64,000 nucleotides of DNA from Ruminococcaceae bacterium UBA1405 (GCA_002305685.1 DBQB01000061.1:15123-79122), one strand, 5' to 3'. Shown: positions 1-9,989, counted from the stretch's first letter. Translations and numbers: made by a program. Notes: generated by a model from the letters alone, not told the origin.

Positions 1-1
1 T

Positions 2-1189
2 CAGTCCAGCGACAAGAAAGCGGTCTTTTCCACCGGCGTTGCAGCAATTTTGATCGGATTCCTGCTGTTTTTGCTCACCGTCCCCATTCTGTTGCAGGTT
101 CAGATCATCGGGGAATATACGCTTCTGCTGCTGTTTTATGTTTTCATTGGCTGCTTTCGGCTGCTGTGCACCAATTTTGTGCGCTCTTTGCAGTATGTGA
201 AGTTGTACTCCTTTGACGGCATCCTCTGTACGGTGCTGGTGATTACCTTCAACATTCTCTTTCTGATGCGGTTTGGCTGGGGAATTCAGGGATATGTGCT
301 GGCAACCATCTGTTCCGATTCCTGCTCGGTGCTCTTTTTGACCCTCGCCGCCCGGTTATACCGGTATCTGGATTTTCGGAGAATCAGGGCTTCGGTATAC
401 CGGCCAATGCTTCGATATTGTCTGCCGCTGATTCCAGCCAATATCTTTTGGTGGATTACCCACGTCTCCGACCGGTATATGGTGACCTATATGGTCAGCG
501 AGGGAGCCAATGGCCTATATGCCATCGCCTATAAAATCCCAACGATGATCACCATTGTTTCCACCATCTTTATGGAAGCCTGGCAGCTCTCCGCTGTGGT
601 GGAGAAGAATGACCCGGAATTGCCTGGCTTTTTCTCCAATGTTCTTTCCTACTATCAGTCTTTCGTTTTTCTGTGCGGCAGCGGATGCATCCTGTTTTGT
701 AAGGTGCTGATCACACTGCTGACCCTGGGGCAGCCGGATTACTATGTTTCCTGGCGGTATGTCCCTGCGCTGATCATTGCCACCTGCTTTTCCTGCTTCG
801 TCACATTTTTGGGCAGCGTGTATGTGGTGGAAAAAAAGAGTATGGTTTCCTTTCTCACAACGCTGCTGGGGGCGGCCATCAATGTGCTGCTCAATCTGCT
901 GCTGATCCCTTATTTTGGCGCCAACGGCGCTGCGGTTGCCACAGCCTCCGCGTATATCTCCATCTATCTGGTGCGGGCTTACACCACTCGCCGGATGATC
1001 CCCATGCAGTTTGGATTTGGAAAAACCTTTCTCAATACCTTGCTGCTGGCAGTACAGATGGCGGTGACGTTGGCGGAGATTCCTCTTTGGTATCTGGTGT
1101 CTGGAGTAATCTTTTTGCTGGTGATGGTGATCAATCTGCGGGCGCTGGTGCGGGCGCTTGTGCAGTTGCTGCGAAGAAGGAGAGGATGA
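2..1189 (+). CDS. Polysaccharide flippase (MOP superfamily, Wzx-like), 5' truncated by window
   Basis: The frame is open from base 2 with no stop and no convincing start, so the N-terminus lies outside the window. About 395 residues are visible, built almost entirely of hydrophobic segments separated by short basic loops, ending in an Arg-rich tail (RRRRG). This is typical of oligosaccharide or O-antigen/teichoic-acid flippases of the MOP exporter superfamily, which move lipid-linked sugar units across the cytoplasmic membrane. A TTG at base 50 is an internal codon and has no ribosome binding site. The gene ends just before a strong bidirectional terminator, so it is the last gene of its operon, probably a cell-surface polysaccharide cluster to the left. 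Family is confident; the transported substrate is unknown. Confidence 0.8.
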   Translation, partial: QSSDKKAVFSTGVAAILIGFLLFLLTVPILLQVQIIGEYTLLLLFYVFIGCFRLLCTNFVRSLQYVKLYSFDGILCTVLVITFNILFLMRFGWGIQGYVLATICSDSCSVLFLTLAARLYRYLDFRRIRASVYRPMLRYCLPLIPANIFWWITHVSDRYMVTYMVSEGANGLYAIAYKIPTMITIVSTIFMEAWQLSAVVEKNDPELPGFFSNVLSYYQSFVFLCGSGCILFCKVLITLLTLGQPDYYVSWRYVPALIIATCFSCFVTFLGSVYVVEKKSMVSFLTTLLGAAINVLLNLLLIPYFGANGAAVATASAYISIYLVRAYTTRRMIPMQFGFGKTFLNTLLLAVQMAVTLAEIPLWYLVSGVIFLLVMVINLRALVRALVQLLRRRRG

Positions 1190-1254
1190 TTGCTGTACCT
1201 TGGATTTTTGGGTACAATATTCTATAAAAATTTCTTTGGATGGTTCAAAAATCT

Positions 1255-1290
1255 AAAAAGGGATGCCCGAAGAAGGGCATCCCTTTTTGT
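1255..1290. terminator. Bidirectional intrinsic terminator
   Basis: A 14-bp perfect stem (1255-1268 with 1275-1288, loop GAAGAA) is flanked by A5 on the left and T5 on the right. It can end the flippase transcript on the plus strand and the convergent gene on the minus strand. Confidence 0.9.
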
Positions 1291-1326
1291 CGCTATGAAG
1301 CCAGATTCCAGAACATCCAAACCGCT

Positions 1327-3435
1327 TTATGATAATGTTTCCTGCTGCTCTTCTTCAAGGAACCGAAGGGAAGCCTGTAATACCTGGGCGGTGATCCAGG
1401 AAGGATTCCAGTTTTGCATCCCGCCGCGCCAGGATGAGAGGTAGCGAAGGATGGTGGGATAGCGAATCTGAAAATAGTTGGTCTGGTAGTATTGTTCCCC
1501 TTGCTCTCCCACCACCGAATATCCCCATTCTCCGGGCTGGGTGCAGACGCCATAGGTTAAGGCCTGAGCGACGGTGCGGCCCATCTGCATCAGGCGCTGG
1601 TTGCCAGTGGCCTTTCCGTAGTCGTACATCTCCCAGGATGGGAAAAAGACATCCAGATGATGGTTTTGGACGCTGACCCCTGGCCAGCCGGTGGTACAGA
1701 ACCCTTTTTGATGGCAGACACTGCCCGGCCGGAAACCGGTTTCCCAAAAATAGACGAAGGTGAGCAGCCAATCGGCAGCCACATCCGCTGCCTTCTGATA
1801 AAATGGTTCCCCTGTGGCCCGATAGAGCAGCGCTGCCGAGAGGAACATATAAATGCCGGCTTCCTTATCCTCGCATTTTGCATCCAGCGTGGAGCGGGAG
1901 AAGGGAAGGTCAAAGGTTTTCATATGGTAGTCATAGTAGCGGGAAAAGATGGTTTGGGCAGTTTGCAGATAGGCCGGGCGGGAAAAATATCCGGCGGCTT
2001 TTACCAGCGCGGCGACACAGGGGACGCCGGCGGTGTTGATCATCTGGCTGGCAGGAACTCCCTGTAACGTCCAGGCGGCGGGGAAGATGCCATCCTGGGT
2101 CCAGTGGGCGGGATCGGAGAGAAATTCACAGCAGCGCTGCGCCAGCATCTCCCAGGCCGCCGGTACCTGCTGCTGATGACTGCGCAGAAGTGACAGGATA
2201 TCGATCAGGTCCATCAGCGCTTCCCCCTCCATGCGGGAGGAGAGGTCCGCATCCGGTTTGTCCCAACCGCCGCGCCAGCTCTTTTCTTCGATCATATAGT
2301 AGCACCGCAGCAGTCCAGGCACATCGCCTTCACTGCCGTGGACAAAAAATCCCACAGCGTCCAAAGCGCGTTGGAGTCTATGGGTTTCGCCGTACTTCAG
2401 CCCCAGCACACATTCCCCCCAGGCCAATTTCAGGGATTGTCCGGTCCAGGCATACAGATAATATTCGGGACGGCGGGAAAGGTTTCCAAAGTCGTTGGCG
2501 GCGCCAAAACAGAGATATCCACAGCTGTCGGTGGTGTTCTGATAACGGGTGTCCAGCACCATCTTTTTGTATTCCACCATCTCCCGGAAGGAGTGGGCCG
2601 GCTGGTTATGCGGGTGCAAAGCCTCAAATCCCAGCTGCACCAGATTGCGAAATCCACGGCCCTCCCCGACGAAACCGAAATCCAGCAGCCAGGATTTTTC
2701 CAGTGTTTGTCCCGCAAACAGTGTTCGGTAGCCGCGCTCATAGGGCAGAGGGGTACACTGCCCGCCGTAGACCATATCTTTGATGCCGGCGAACATCAGC
2801 GGCCCGCTCAGCAGCGCTACCGTATCTCCCCGACTTCCATAAAGCGCTCCCAGAGACCAATAATCTCTGTCCTCCCCGATTACCACCTTTGGCAGGGAAA
2901 GCACCGAAAAGAAAACCGTCTGCTGTCCTTCCTTCCATTCCAAATTGACACCGGGAATGGGAAGGCGGTGTTCCTCCACAATGACCCCTTTGCCGGGTTC
3001 CTTGCCGATATGGGGTACAATCCGCTCCGGATCGGCGGAAGGATTGTCGTTGTAGATGACATGAGGGATGGTGACTTTTTGCGACGCGTCGGTATCGCTG
3101 TGCAGCAGCATTCCGCAGCAGTAATTTTCCAGCGGTTCGTTCCCCAGGTTTTTAAAGATGACGCTGAGGGATACCGCGCCCTGAGGCGGCAAGCGAAGGG
3201 TTATCTCAGCCGATTCCCCTGTTTTTTCAAAGTGGCACAGCAGCGCATCCTTCTCCACCTGTGCTTGACAGAAAGAGAAAGAAGCGTCGGTATGCCAGGG
3301 GCGGCTGTGGGAGGAAAACAGCAGCTTTTGCAGCGATTGACGCCAGATGGGCTGTCCTTCCCAGGCAAGTGTGATCTGCTGCCTTTTTACATCCAGAATC
3401 AGGGAGCGGGAGCCCTCGTGCAGTGACAGGTACAT
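1327..3435 (-). CDS. Uncharacterised glycosidase-like protein (six-hairpin/(alpha/alpha)6 candidate)
   Basis: A 702-residue soluble protein with no signal peptide. The start at 3435 (MYLSLHEG) is chosen because an AAAGGA-type ribosome binding site precedes it; the longer open frame upstream has none. The first half is beta-rich. The second half carries repeated helical segments with aromatic and acidic motifs (CYYMIEEKSWRGGWDKPDADLS, TTGWPGVSVQNHHLDVFFPSW in pieces), resembling six-hairpin glycosidases that act on plant polysaccharides. I cannot place it in a numbered GH family. It stands alone, converging on the flippase gene and divergent from the SNF2 gene. It is presumably cytoplasmic and acts on imported oligosaccharides. 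The fold assignment is an inference from composition and motif style, not from a recognised signature. Confidence 0.6.
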   Translation of the reverse strand: MYLSLHEGSRSLILDVKRQQITLAWEGQPIWRQSLQKLLFSSHSRPWHTDASFSFCQAQVEKDALLCHFEKTGESAEITLRLPPQGAVSLSVIFKNLGNEPLENYCCGMLLHSDTDASQKVTIPHVIYNDNPSADPERIVPHIGKEPGKGVIVEEHRLPIPGVNLEWKEGQQTVFFSVLSLPKVVIGEDRDYWSLGALYGSRGDTVALLSGPLMFAGIKDMVYGGQCTPLPYERGYRTLFAGQTLEKSWLLDFGFVGEGRGFRNLVQLGFEALHPHNQPAHSFREMVEYKKMVLDTRYQNTTDSCGYLCFGAANDFGNLSRRPEYYLYAWTGQSLKLAWGECVLGLKYGETHRLQRALDAVGFFVHGSEGDVPGLLRCYYMIEEKSWRGGWDKPDADLSSRMEGEALMDLIDILSLLRSHQQQVPAAWEMLAQRCCEFLSDPAHWTQDGIFPAAWTLQGVPASQMINTAGVPCVAALVKAAGYFSRPAYLQTAQTIFSRYYDYHMKTFDLPFSRSTLDAKCEDKEAGIYMFLSAALLYRATGEPFYQKAADVAADWLLTFVYFWETGFRPGSVCHQKGFCTTGWPGVSVQNHHLDVFFPSWEMYDYGKATGNQRLMQMGRTVAQALTYGVCTQPGEWGYSVVGEQGEQYYQTNYFQIRYPTILRYLSSWRGGMQNWNPSWITAQVLQASLRFLEEEQQETLS

Positions 3436-3616
3436 CCAATCATTCCTTTCGATATGGTTTTGTTTTGATCGATGAGAGACGAACGTGATGGCAATCCGCC
3501 ATATCTTAGCTCCATTATAGCATACCGGTTGCTGAGCCGCCATCTGCAAAAAAACTTTGCCTGGAAAGAATGGTTTTCCCAAAGGCGGAAAAGGCGTGGT
3601 GACAGATACTTTCTCC

Positions 3617-3645
3617 TTGCATACCAGGAAAGTTTTTGGTATACT
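3617..3645 (+). promoter_or_regulatory. Sigma-A promoter of the SNF2 gene
   Basis: TTGCAT (3617-3622), a 17-bp spacer and TATACT (3640-3645). It lies about 75 bp before the start codon. Confidence 0.75.
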
Positions 3646-3718
3646 AAAAAGAGTATGTATCGTCATGTCCTTGGAACGGTGTTTTTTTGATGTGTTTTGC
3701 TGCAAGGAGGTATGCTTC

Positions 3719-6700
3719 ATGGCGCTCACCGTGGCCCTTGTCAAACGTCTGGCCAAATCTGCGGTAACCTATTATGCCGGATATCGGGATTACCGCAGTG
3801 GGGGTGTCACCGGATATCAGCGGGATACCGATGAGACTCAGGATTATATTTGGGGAAAGGTGACTGATGAACGGTATGAGCAGCAGGATGTGGGGGTGGG
3901 ATTGGACCCGGAGAGCGGAAATCCCAAATGGTTTCGGTGCAGCTGTTCTCAAGCAGTGGCGGGAAGCGGGCTATGCCGTCACGGTGTGGCGCTGCTGCTG
4001 TATCACTGTGATCAGCAAACGGTGAACCATATGATGACCGCTACCGATCTGATGAACCGGCAGGAAGGTTCCACTGCTTCATCCAACACAACCCCGCAGA
4101 AAACCGATTTTTTAGCGACCCAAATGCTGGGAAAATACCGGGAAGAAGAAGCAGCGCATATGATGGCCAGCTCTCTTGCCCGGGAAGATCGCCTGACAGC
4201 GCAGCCGCATCTCTCCTTTGATTACAACGACCGTCCGCAAATTTATATCACAGTGGGAAACAAACGCCCTTACATCGTCAAAGATATGGGAAAATTTTGC
4301 TCCGACATGATGGATGGTCGGGTGGCCTCCTACGGCAAGGGATTGGAGTTTGTTCACCATATGCAGGCGTTTACCGAGGAATCCCAGCGGCTGGTCCAAT
4401 TTGTGCTGGACAAGTATGAGGAGTACCAACGATTCTGCCTGTACACCGGGAGCATTACCCAGGATAAACGGTTCCTTCCCCTTTCCCCAGCCTCCTTCGA
4501 TCAATTTTTTGAGATGTATGATGGGAAGATCCTGGAAATACGGGAAAAGGATGTTTATCAAAGTTGTACTCTGGTCAGCAAAAACCCTTCCATCGATATT
4601 ACGGTGCGGGGTGGTGGGGCTGGTTTTTCTTTCAGCGGGCCCGGTTATTTGCTGCTACTAGGAGAGGGACAGAACTACCTGCTGATGAAGGATACCCTTT
4701 ATCGATGTGACCAGGCTTTCTCCCGCAAAACCCAAAATTTCCTCTCCGCACTGCAGGAAGCCGACGGATATCTCTACATTGCACACAAAGATATGCCGGC
4801 TTTCTGCGCTGACGTACTGCCGGTGGTACAGGGGTATCTGAATTTTTGCGGAGATCTGGAGCGGCTAGAGAGCTTTTCTCCCGATTCCCTGGAGGTGGAG
4901 CTATATTTGGATGCGCCGGCCCGCAATAAGGTAACTGCCAAGGTGGTGTACCGTTATGGAGAAGTAAGTCTGAATCCCTATGATGAAAAGCCGCCGGAAA
5001 AACAGATCCGCCGCGATCCCCGGGGAGAGTTTAAAATGAAACTCTTGACCCAGAAGTATTTTAACCATATTGAGCCTGATCGGCAGCTACTTTATTTTGA
5101 AGGCGGGGACGAGGAGATTTATCACTTTGTCGTGGAGGGGCTTCCGGCGCTGATGCAGGCCGCAACGATACAGGTTACCGATCGCTTCAGCAATATGGGA
5201 GTGATCCAGCCACCCAACGTTTCGGTGGGGGTGCGTTTGGAGAGCGATCTGTTGGAGATGGAGATCGATACGGGGGAATTTCCGCTGGAGGAGTTGACAG
5301 AAGTGCTCCATGCCTACCGGCTGGGGCAAAAGTATTACCGTCTGACCGACGGACGGTTTATGCAACTGGAGGACAATTCCCTTTCAGGGCTCTCCCAGCT
5401 GGCCGATGGGTTGGAGCTGGGCCGGGAGGAGCTGCGGCAGAGGGCCATCCGCCTTCCTCGATACCGGGCGCTTTATCTGGATCGGGTGTTGGGGGAACAG
5501 GAAGAAATCAACCTCAATCGGGACCGGCGTTACCGTAACCTGTTGCGGGAGATGAAGGCGGTGGAGGATAGCGAGTTTGAGGTTCCCCATTGCCTGGTGT
5601 CGATGCTGCGCAACTATCAAAAGGTTGGTTTTCGCTGGCTAAAAACGATGGAGCGATATGGATTTGGAGGAATTCTTGCAGACGATATGGGGCTTGGAAA
5701 AACGCTGCAGGTGATTGCGCTGCTGGTATCGGCAAAGGAGGAGGGGATAAACCAACCTTCTCTGATTGTGGCGCCCACGTCCTTGGTCTTTAACTGGGAA
5801 AGCGAGCTGCATCGTTTTGCCCCTCAGCTTCGCGTCTGCATCGTCGCCGGGGATACCGTTCAGCGCCGCGGGATGCTGGAAACCCTCTCAGAGTACGATG
5901 TGGCGGTTACCTCCTATGATCTGCTCAAGCGGGATATCCCGCTGTATGAATCTTTGCAGTTTCATTATCACATTATAGATGAAGCTCAGTATATCAAAAA
6001 CCATACCACCCAAAACGCCAAGGCGGTCAAAGCGGTGCAAAGCCGCCAGCGTTTTGCCCTCACCGGTACGCCGGTGGAAAACCGCCTCAGCGAGTTATGG
6101 AGCATCTTTGATTTTCTGATGCCGGGGCTGCTTTACAGTTATAACAAGTTCCGGGAAAAATTTGAGCTGCCCATCGTCAAAAACCGGGACGAGAAGGCGC
6201 TGGAACAGCTGAGCCGTATGATTCTTCCCTTCGTGCTGCGGCGCCTGAAAAAGGATGTGCTCAAGGAGCTGCCCAGCAAGACCGAGACGGTGCTGTATGC
6301 CACTTTGACGGGAGAACAGCGCAAGCTGTATCTGGCCTATGCCGCCCAGGCGCGTCAGCAGCTGATGGAGGATATGGAAAAACCGGGGCCATCCAATCGC
6401 ATGATGGTGCTCTCGCTGTTGACACGTATGCGGCAGATCTGCTGCGATCCTTCCCTGTGTCTGGAAAATTACAGCGGGGGCGGCGCGAAGGAAGAGCTTT
6501 GCGTTGAGCTGATCCACAACGCCATGGAGGGTGGCCACAAAGTGCTGCTGTTTTCCCAGTTTACTTCTATGCTATCGATTTTGGAAAAGCGCCTGGAGCG
6601 TGAGGGAATTCGGTACTATATCCTGAGCGGCTCCACCTCCCGGGAAAACCGGCTGAAACTGGTCAATCGCTTTAACCGGGATGATACCCAGGTGTTCCTG

Positions 6701-6991
6701 ATCTCCCTCAAAGCAGGGGGAACCGGACTGAATCTGACAGCTGCTGACGTTGTGATTCACTACGATCCCTGGTGGAATCTTTCGGCTCAGAATCAGGCCA
6801 CCGACCGGGCCCATCGGATTGGACAGAAAAACAGCGTGCAGGTATTTAAGCTGATTGCCAAGGACACGGTGGAGGAGAAAATCTGTAAAATGCAGGAGCA
6901 AAAGCAGGAATTGGCGGAATCGGTTATCCAGCAGGGGGACGGCGCCATCCTGCGCATGAGCGGAGAGGAACTGATGCAGATTTTGGAGTAA
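3719..6991 (+). CDS. SWIM zinc-finger SNF2-family DEAD/H helicase-like ATPase
   Basis: A 1090-residue protein. The start at 3719 follows GCAAGGAGG; the frame is open further upstream but lacks a binding site. Residues 74-88 form a SWIM zinc motif (CSC...CRH). A central region without recognised motifs follows, then a complete SNF2 core from about residue 620: Walker A (ADDMGLGKT), DEAQ box, motif III (LTGTPVENRLSELW), and helicase-C motifs (SLKAGGTGLNL, ATDRAHRIGQ). Bacterial SNF2 proteins of this size are double-stranded DNA translocases thought to remodel protein-DNA or transcription complexes; the precise role is unknown. It has its own promoter and is followed by an epimerase gene after 158 bp. 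No defence genes lie beside it, so a housekeeping role is more likely than a DISARM-type system. Confidence 0.92.
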   Translation: MALTVALVKRLAKSAVTYYAGYRDYRSGGVTGYQRDTDETQDYIWGKVTDERYEQQDVGVGLDPESGNPKWFRCSCSQAVAGSGLCRHGVALLLYHCDQQTVNHMMTATDLMNRQEGSTASSNTTPQKTDFLATQMLGKYREEEAAHMMASSLAREDRLTAQPHLSFDYNDRPQIYITVGNKRPYIVKDMGKFCSDMMDGRVASYGKGLEFVHHMQAFTEESQRLVQFVLDKYEEYQRFCLYTGSITQDKRFLPLSPASFDQFFEMYDGKILEIREKDVYQSCTLVSKNPSIDITVRGGGAGFSFSGPGYLLLLGEGQNYLLMKDTLYRCDQAFSRKTQNFLSALQEADGYLYIAHKDMPAFCADVLPVVQGYLNFCGDLERLESFSPDSLEVELYLDAPARNKVTAKVVYRYGEVSLNPYDEKPPEKQIRRDPRGEFKMKLLTQKYFNHIEPDRQLLYFEGGDEEIYHFVVEGLPALMQAATIQVTDRFSNMGVIQPPNVSVGVRLESDLLEMEIDTGEFPLEELTEVLHAYRLGQKYYRLTDGRFMQLEDNSLSGLSQLADGLELGREELRQRAIRLPRYRALYLDRVLGEQEEINLNRDRRYRNLLREMKAVEDSEFEVPHCLVSMLRNYQKVGFRWLKTMERYGFGGILADDMGLGKTLQVIALLVSAKEEGINQPSLIVAPTSLVFNWESELHRFAPQLRVCIVAGDTVQRRGMLETLSEYDVAVTSYDLLKRDIPLYESLQFHYHIIDEAQYIKNHTTQNAKAVKAVQSRQRFALTGTPVENRLSELWSIFDFLMPGLLYSYNKFREKFELPIVKNRDEKALEQLSRMILPFVLRRLKKDVLKELPSKTETVLYATLTGEQRKLYLAYAAQARQQLMEDMEKPGPSNRMMVLSLLTRMRQICCDPSLCLENYSGGGAKEELCVELIHNAMEGGHKVLLFSQFTSMLSILEKRLEREGIRYYILSGSTSRENRLKLVNRFNRDDTQVFLISLKAGGTGLNLTAADVVIHYDPWWNLSAQNQATDRAHRIGQKNSVQVFKLIAKDTVEEKICKMQEQKQELAESVIQQGDGAILRMSGEELMQILE

Positions 6992-7149
6992 ACCTTTCCG
7001 AATCCGATTTTATGGGATAGGGTTGGACATTTGTTTTTTTATAAACTCCCGGTTTTGCACGGCAAGATTATGGATAAAAGAGTTTTGTCCGTCGTCCGAA
7101 AAATTTTGGGGGAGTATATCTTTTACAACATGGAAAGAAGGAATGGAAG

Positions 7150-7905
7150 ATGACCGGTTTAACCTCAGTTACCTTTCGCCAGCTGAAGGCAGAGGAGATT
7201 ATCGCACTGGCCTGTAAGGCGCAGCTGCAGGGAATCGAATGGGGTGGGGATGTGCACGCACCGGCAGGAGCGACCACGGTTGCCCGCCAGCTGCGGGAGC
7301 GGACGCTGGATGCGGGGCTCAAGGTGCTTTCCTATGGATCCTACTATCGTCTGGGGAACCAGATGGAGTTTGTTCCGGTGTTGGAGACGGCTGTGGCGCT
7401 GGGTGCGCCTGTGATCCGGATTTGGGCGGGAACCTTTGGTTCGGCAAAGGCCGTCGAGACCGATTATCTCACCCTCAGCGCAGAACTGCGCAGCATCTGT
7501 GCCATGGCGCAGGCGGATGGCATCGGCATAGCGCTGGAGTACCATCGCAATACCCTTACCGACTGCAAGGAGAGTGCCCAGAAACTCGTCACGCTGACAG
7601 ATTCCCCCAACCTATCCTGTTACTGGCAGCCCAACCCGGAGCTTGCGGTGGAAGAACATCTACGGGAAATTCAGACGATTCTTCCGTATTTTTCTAACGT
7701 CCATGTTTTTCACTGGACTGCTGGGGAAAATAAGGAGAACATCCGTCATCCATTGTCGGAAGGATATGAGGTTTGGAGAAGATATCTGGACGCCCTTGCC
7801 AAATGTGGGCGGCCGTTTCACACCATCCTGGAGTTTGTACGGCAGGATAGTCCGGAACAATTTTTGGAGGATGCCGCTGTTTTGCGGCGGCTGACTGGCT
7901 GCTGA
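7150..7905 (+). CDS. Sugar phosphate isomerase/epimerase (xylose isomerase-like TIM barrel)
   Basis: 251 residues, start ATG at 7150 after AGAAGGAATGGAAG. The AP-endonuclease-2/xylose-isomerase-like TIM-barrel family uses a divalent metal held by Glu, Asp and His near the barrel mouth. Candidate ligands are visible in GIEWGGDVH near residue 37, LEYHRNT near residue 130, VFHWTAGE and the C-terminal ILEFV. Members interconvert keto-sugars or act in inositol and hexose breakdown; the substrate cannot be read from sequence. It is monocistronic, and a bidirectional terminator follows. A second, diverged member of the same superfamily lies at 61974-62834. Confidence 0.82.
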   Translation: MTGLTSVTFRQLKAEEIIALACKAQLQGIEWGGDVHAPAGATTVARQLRERTLDAGLKVLSYGSYYRLGNQMEFVPVLETAVALGAPVIRIWAGTFGSAKAVETDYLTLSAELRSICAMAQADGIGIALEYHRNTLTDCKESAQKLVTLTDSPNLSCYWQPNPELAVEEHLREIQTILPYFSNVHVFHWTAGENKENIRHPLSEGYEVWRRYLDALAKCGRPFHTILEFVRQDSPEQFLEDAAVLRRLTGC

Positions 7906-7980
7906 GCGTGAAAAGCGCTTTCTTTTTGCAGCGCAAGGGAAGAGAGATCCAGTTTATGAGAAAAGTGTTTGTATGACAGC

Positions 7981-8024
7981 AAAAATGCACGGCCAAGAGG
8001 ATCCTTGACCGTGCATTTGCTTTT
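7981..8024. terminator. Bidirectional intrinsic terminator
   Basis: A 15-position stem with one C-A mismatch (7983-7997 with 8004-8018, loop AGGATC) is flanked by A5 on the left and GCTTTT on the right. It sits between two convergent genes. Confidence 0.85.
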
Positions 8025-8046
8025 AACAAAATCTCAGGATTTTCGG

Positions 8047-9741
8047 TTACCGGGGAAGGAGAATGGTTGCGGAAGCTTTGCCCGCTCTGGGAGCGGAGAC
8101 GGTGAGGGTAATCTCGCTTCCCGGCTGTGCTTTTACCACCCAGCTGAGCTTTTTGGCGCAGGGGTCGTGGGAGGAAGTGGTAGGACCAATATGTCCATAG
8201 GTTACCTTCACGCCGGAGAACCCTTGCAGATGTCCGATGCTCTCCTTCTCTTTTCCAGCCAGAATCTGCACACCATCGCCGGAGAGCTGGGCGGTGAGGG
8301 GCTGAGCGACCCGCAGCTCCACCGCTTCCTTGGTGATATAGGTGGGAAGATACCCCAGATTTTCTACCACTGCATCGATCTGATAGCAGTCTCCGCCGAC
8401 AGGGGTGACCTTCAACTGATCCAGGGAGAGGCGAGGCAGCGTTTTGAGGTAGCGAAGGAGGAACTTGGTATGTTTCTCCACCTCCTGCGGCAGGAATTTG
8501 ACAGGACAGTTCTGTACCACCGTCTTGTTGTCCAGTCCGCCGATTTCCACTTCTCCCAGCTCCGGATGCTGGAACACGGTCCAATCCTTAAAGCCCTGTC
8601 CGTCGTTTTGCTCGTCCACCCATTTGAGCCGTGCGACGGCTATGTCCTCCTGGGTTTCATCGGGGATGCTCTGGGGACGGGGCCAGGGATGGGGGAAACC
8701 TACCCGAGGATTGAGATCCCAGCACTCACAGGTGAAATCCATAATCCCCATAACGAAATGGTTAAAGTCGTCGAAAGCGCCCACCACCGACATATTGGCG
8801 TTGCCAACATAATCGTCCTTGATGTTGACAGCCGGATAGGTGGTTTCCTCGGTCGCCATCTTGCCAATCTCCCGATAGCGTTCCATATCCTCCTTGGGGC
8901 AATCCTTGGCGGACTTCATTCCCGGCGGGAAGAGATACATACCGCCCATGGTGTGGAAATTGAGGATGGCGCAGAGATTCTTTTGAGCATGGATAAACTT
9001 GGCCATCGTTTGGCTCTCCACATTGGACAGGGCATAAGCGCCGGAACCGGCCTGTTTGTTTTCGGGAAGCCAGTTGCAGGGAAAGTTGCGGTTGAGATCG
9101 TTTCCGTATAGGGCGGGAGCGGGCTGCAGCGATACGCCGTCGAAATCCAGCACTTTGCCCTCGGAATAAAGATTATAAAATTCCCCGTCCATATCGTCGG
9201 GACGACGCTTGGCCATAACCCGGGGATCCTTTTTGGAAATTTTCCATACGCCGTTTTTCGCCTTGACCCGCATCAACCGGATGACGCCGTCCCCATCGAT
9301 GTCCTCGGGCTGTACGCCGGGCTGAGGTTCGTCAAAAGGATGGGGCTTATTGACCGAGCGGAGCTGTACCGGTGTGGTCAGATACAGTTCAGAACCATCG
9401 GGAGAGATGCGGGGGACACAGTAGACGGTGAAGGCTTTGAGCAGAGGTGCAATCTCCGGGGTATCCCGGTTGGAGAGCAGGTAGTCCAAAAAGTACATGG
9501 CGCACATGGAGCCGGTGACTTCCCCGGCATGGATGTTGCCGGTGACGCACAGCGCCGGCTTTTCAGAAAAATCGCCGCTGCTCAGATCGGTCAACTCGAA
9601 TTTCCAGATGTCCCTTCCTTCCCCGGTTTTTCCCAGGGAGGTCAGCCGACAGTACTGCGGATAGGCACTGACATATTCCTGCAGGATCTGGGTAATTTCG
9701 TGATACCGATAGTAGTGGTCATAGGTGTGGGTAACTTTCAA
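8047..9741 (-). CDS. M14-family zinc carboxypeptidase
   Basis: 564 residues. The start is taken as the TTG at 9741 because it lies seven bases after a perfect AAAGGAGG; the frame runs 14 codons further without a binding site. The M14 active site is recognisable: zinc ligands H71 and E74 in NIHAGE, substrate-binding NDLNRNFP, the second histidine ligand in NFHTMGG, and the catalytic glutamate in FTCECWD. A C-terminal beta domain of about 120 residues follows. No signal peptide is visible, so it is probably cytoplasmic and processes imported peptides or cell-wall fragments. It is monocistronic. A TATAAT-like -10 on the minus strand (9816-9821) could be its promoter, but no good -35 is seen. Confidence 0.9.
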   Translation of the reverse strand: MKVTHTYDHYYRYHEITQILQEYVSAYPQYCRLTSLGKTGEGRDIWKFELTDLSSGDFSEKPALCVTGNIHAGEVTGSMCAMYFLDYLLSNRDTPEIAPLLKAFTVYCVPRISPDGSELYLTTPVQLRSVNKPHPFDEPQPGVQPEDIDGDGVIRLMRVKAKNGVWKISKKDPRVMAKRRPDDMDGEFYNLYSEGKVLDFDGVSLQPAPALYGNDLNRNFPCNWLPENKQAGSGAYALSNVESQTMAKFIHAQKNLCAILNFHTMGGMYLFPPGMKSAKDCPKEDMERYREIGKMATEETTYPAVNIKDDYVGNANMSVVGAFDDFNHFVMGIMDFTCECWDLNPRVGFPHPWPRPQSIPDETQEDIAVARLKWVDEQNDGQGFKDWTVFQHPELGEVEIGGLDNKTVVQNCPVKFLPQEVEKHTKFLLRYLKTLPRLSLDQLKVTPVGGDCYQIDAVVENLGYLPTYITKEAVELRVAQPLTAQLSGDGVQILAGKEKESIGHLQGFSGVKVTYGHIGPTTSSHDPCAKKLSWVVKAQPGSEITLTVSAPRAGKASATILLPR

Positions 9742-9932
9742 GACGTTTCCTCCTTTGGCCTTTCCCTCCGGCAATCTGGACACCGGAAAGGAAAAGTATC
9801 ATCGATTTTTGTATTATTATACTGTATTTTCCTTTCCAATACCAGTATTTGGCGTCAAAAATTGAGAATTTCATTTCCAGTTTTTCAAAGGGAAAGCATT
9901 TCTTTTTTGATGTACTTTTGAAAAAGCTGTGT

Positions 9933-9989
9933 TATAATAAATACAAAGCGTCGCCGTATTTTCCCGCTGCCGGGAAAATACGGTGCGAC
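9933..9989 (+). promoter_or_regulatory. Probable patB promoter -10 and strong leader stem-loop
   Basis: TATAAT at 9933-9938 lacks a good -35. Just downstream, in the presumed leader, 9954-9966 pairs perfectly with 9971-9983 (13 bp, loop CTGC); GTCG at 9950 can pair with CGAC at 9986 to extend it. No T-tract follows, so it is not a terminator. It ends about 50 bases before the ribosome binding site. The 307-bp gap between 9741 and 10049 holds nothing else recognisable. Confidence 0.5.
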
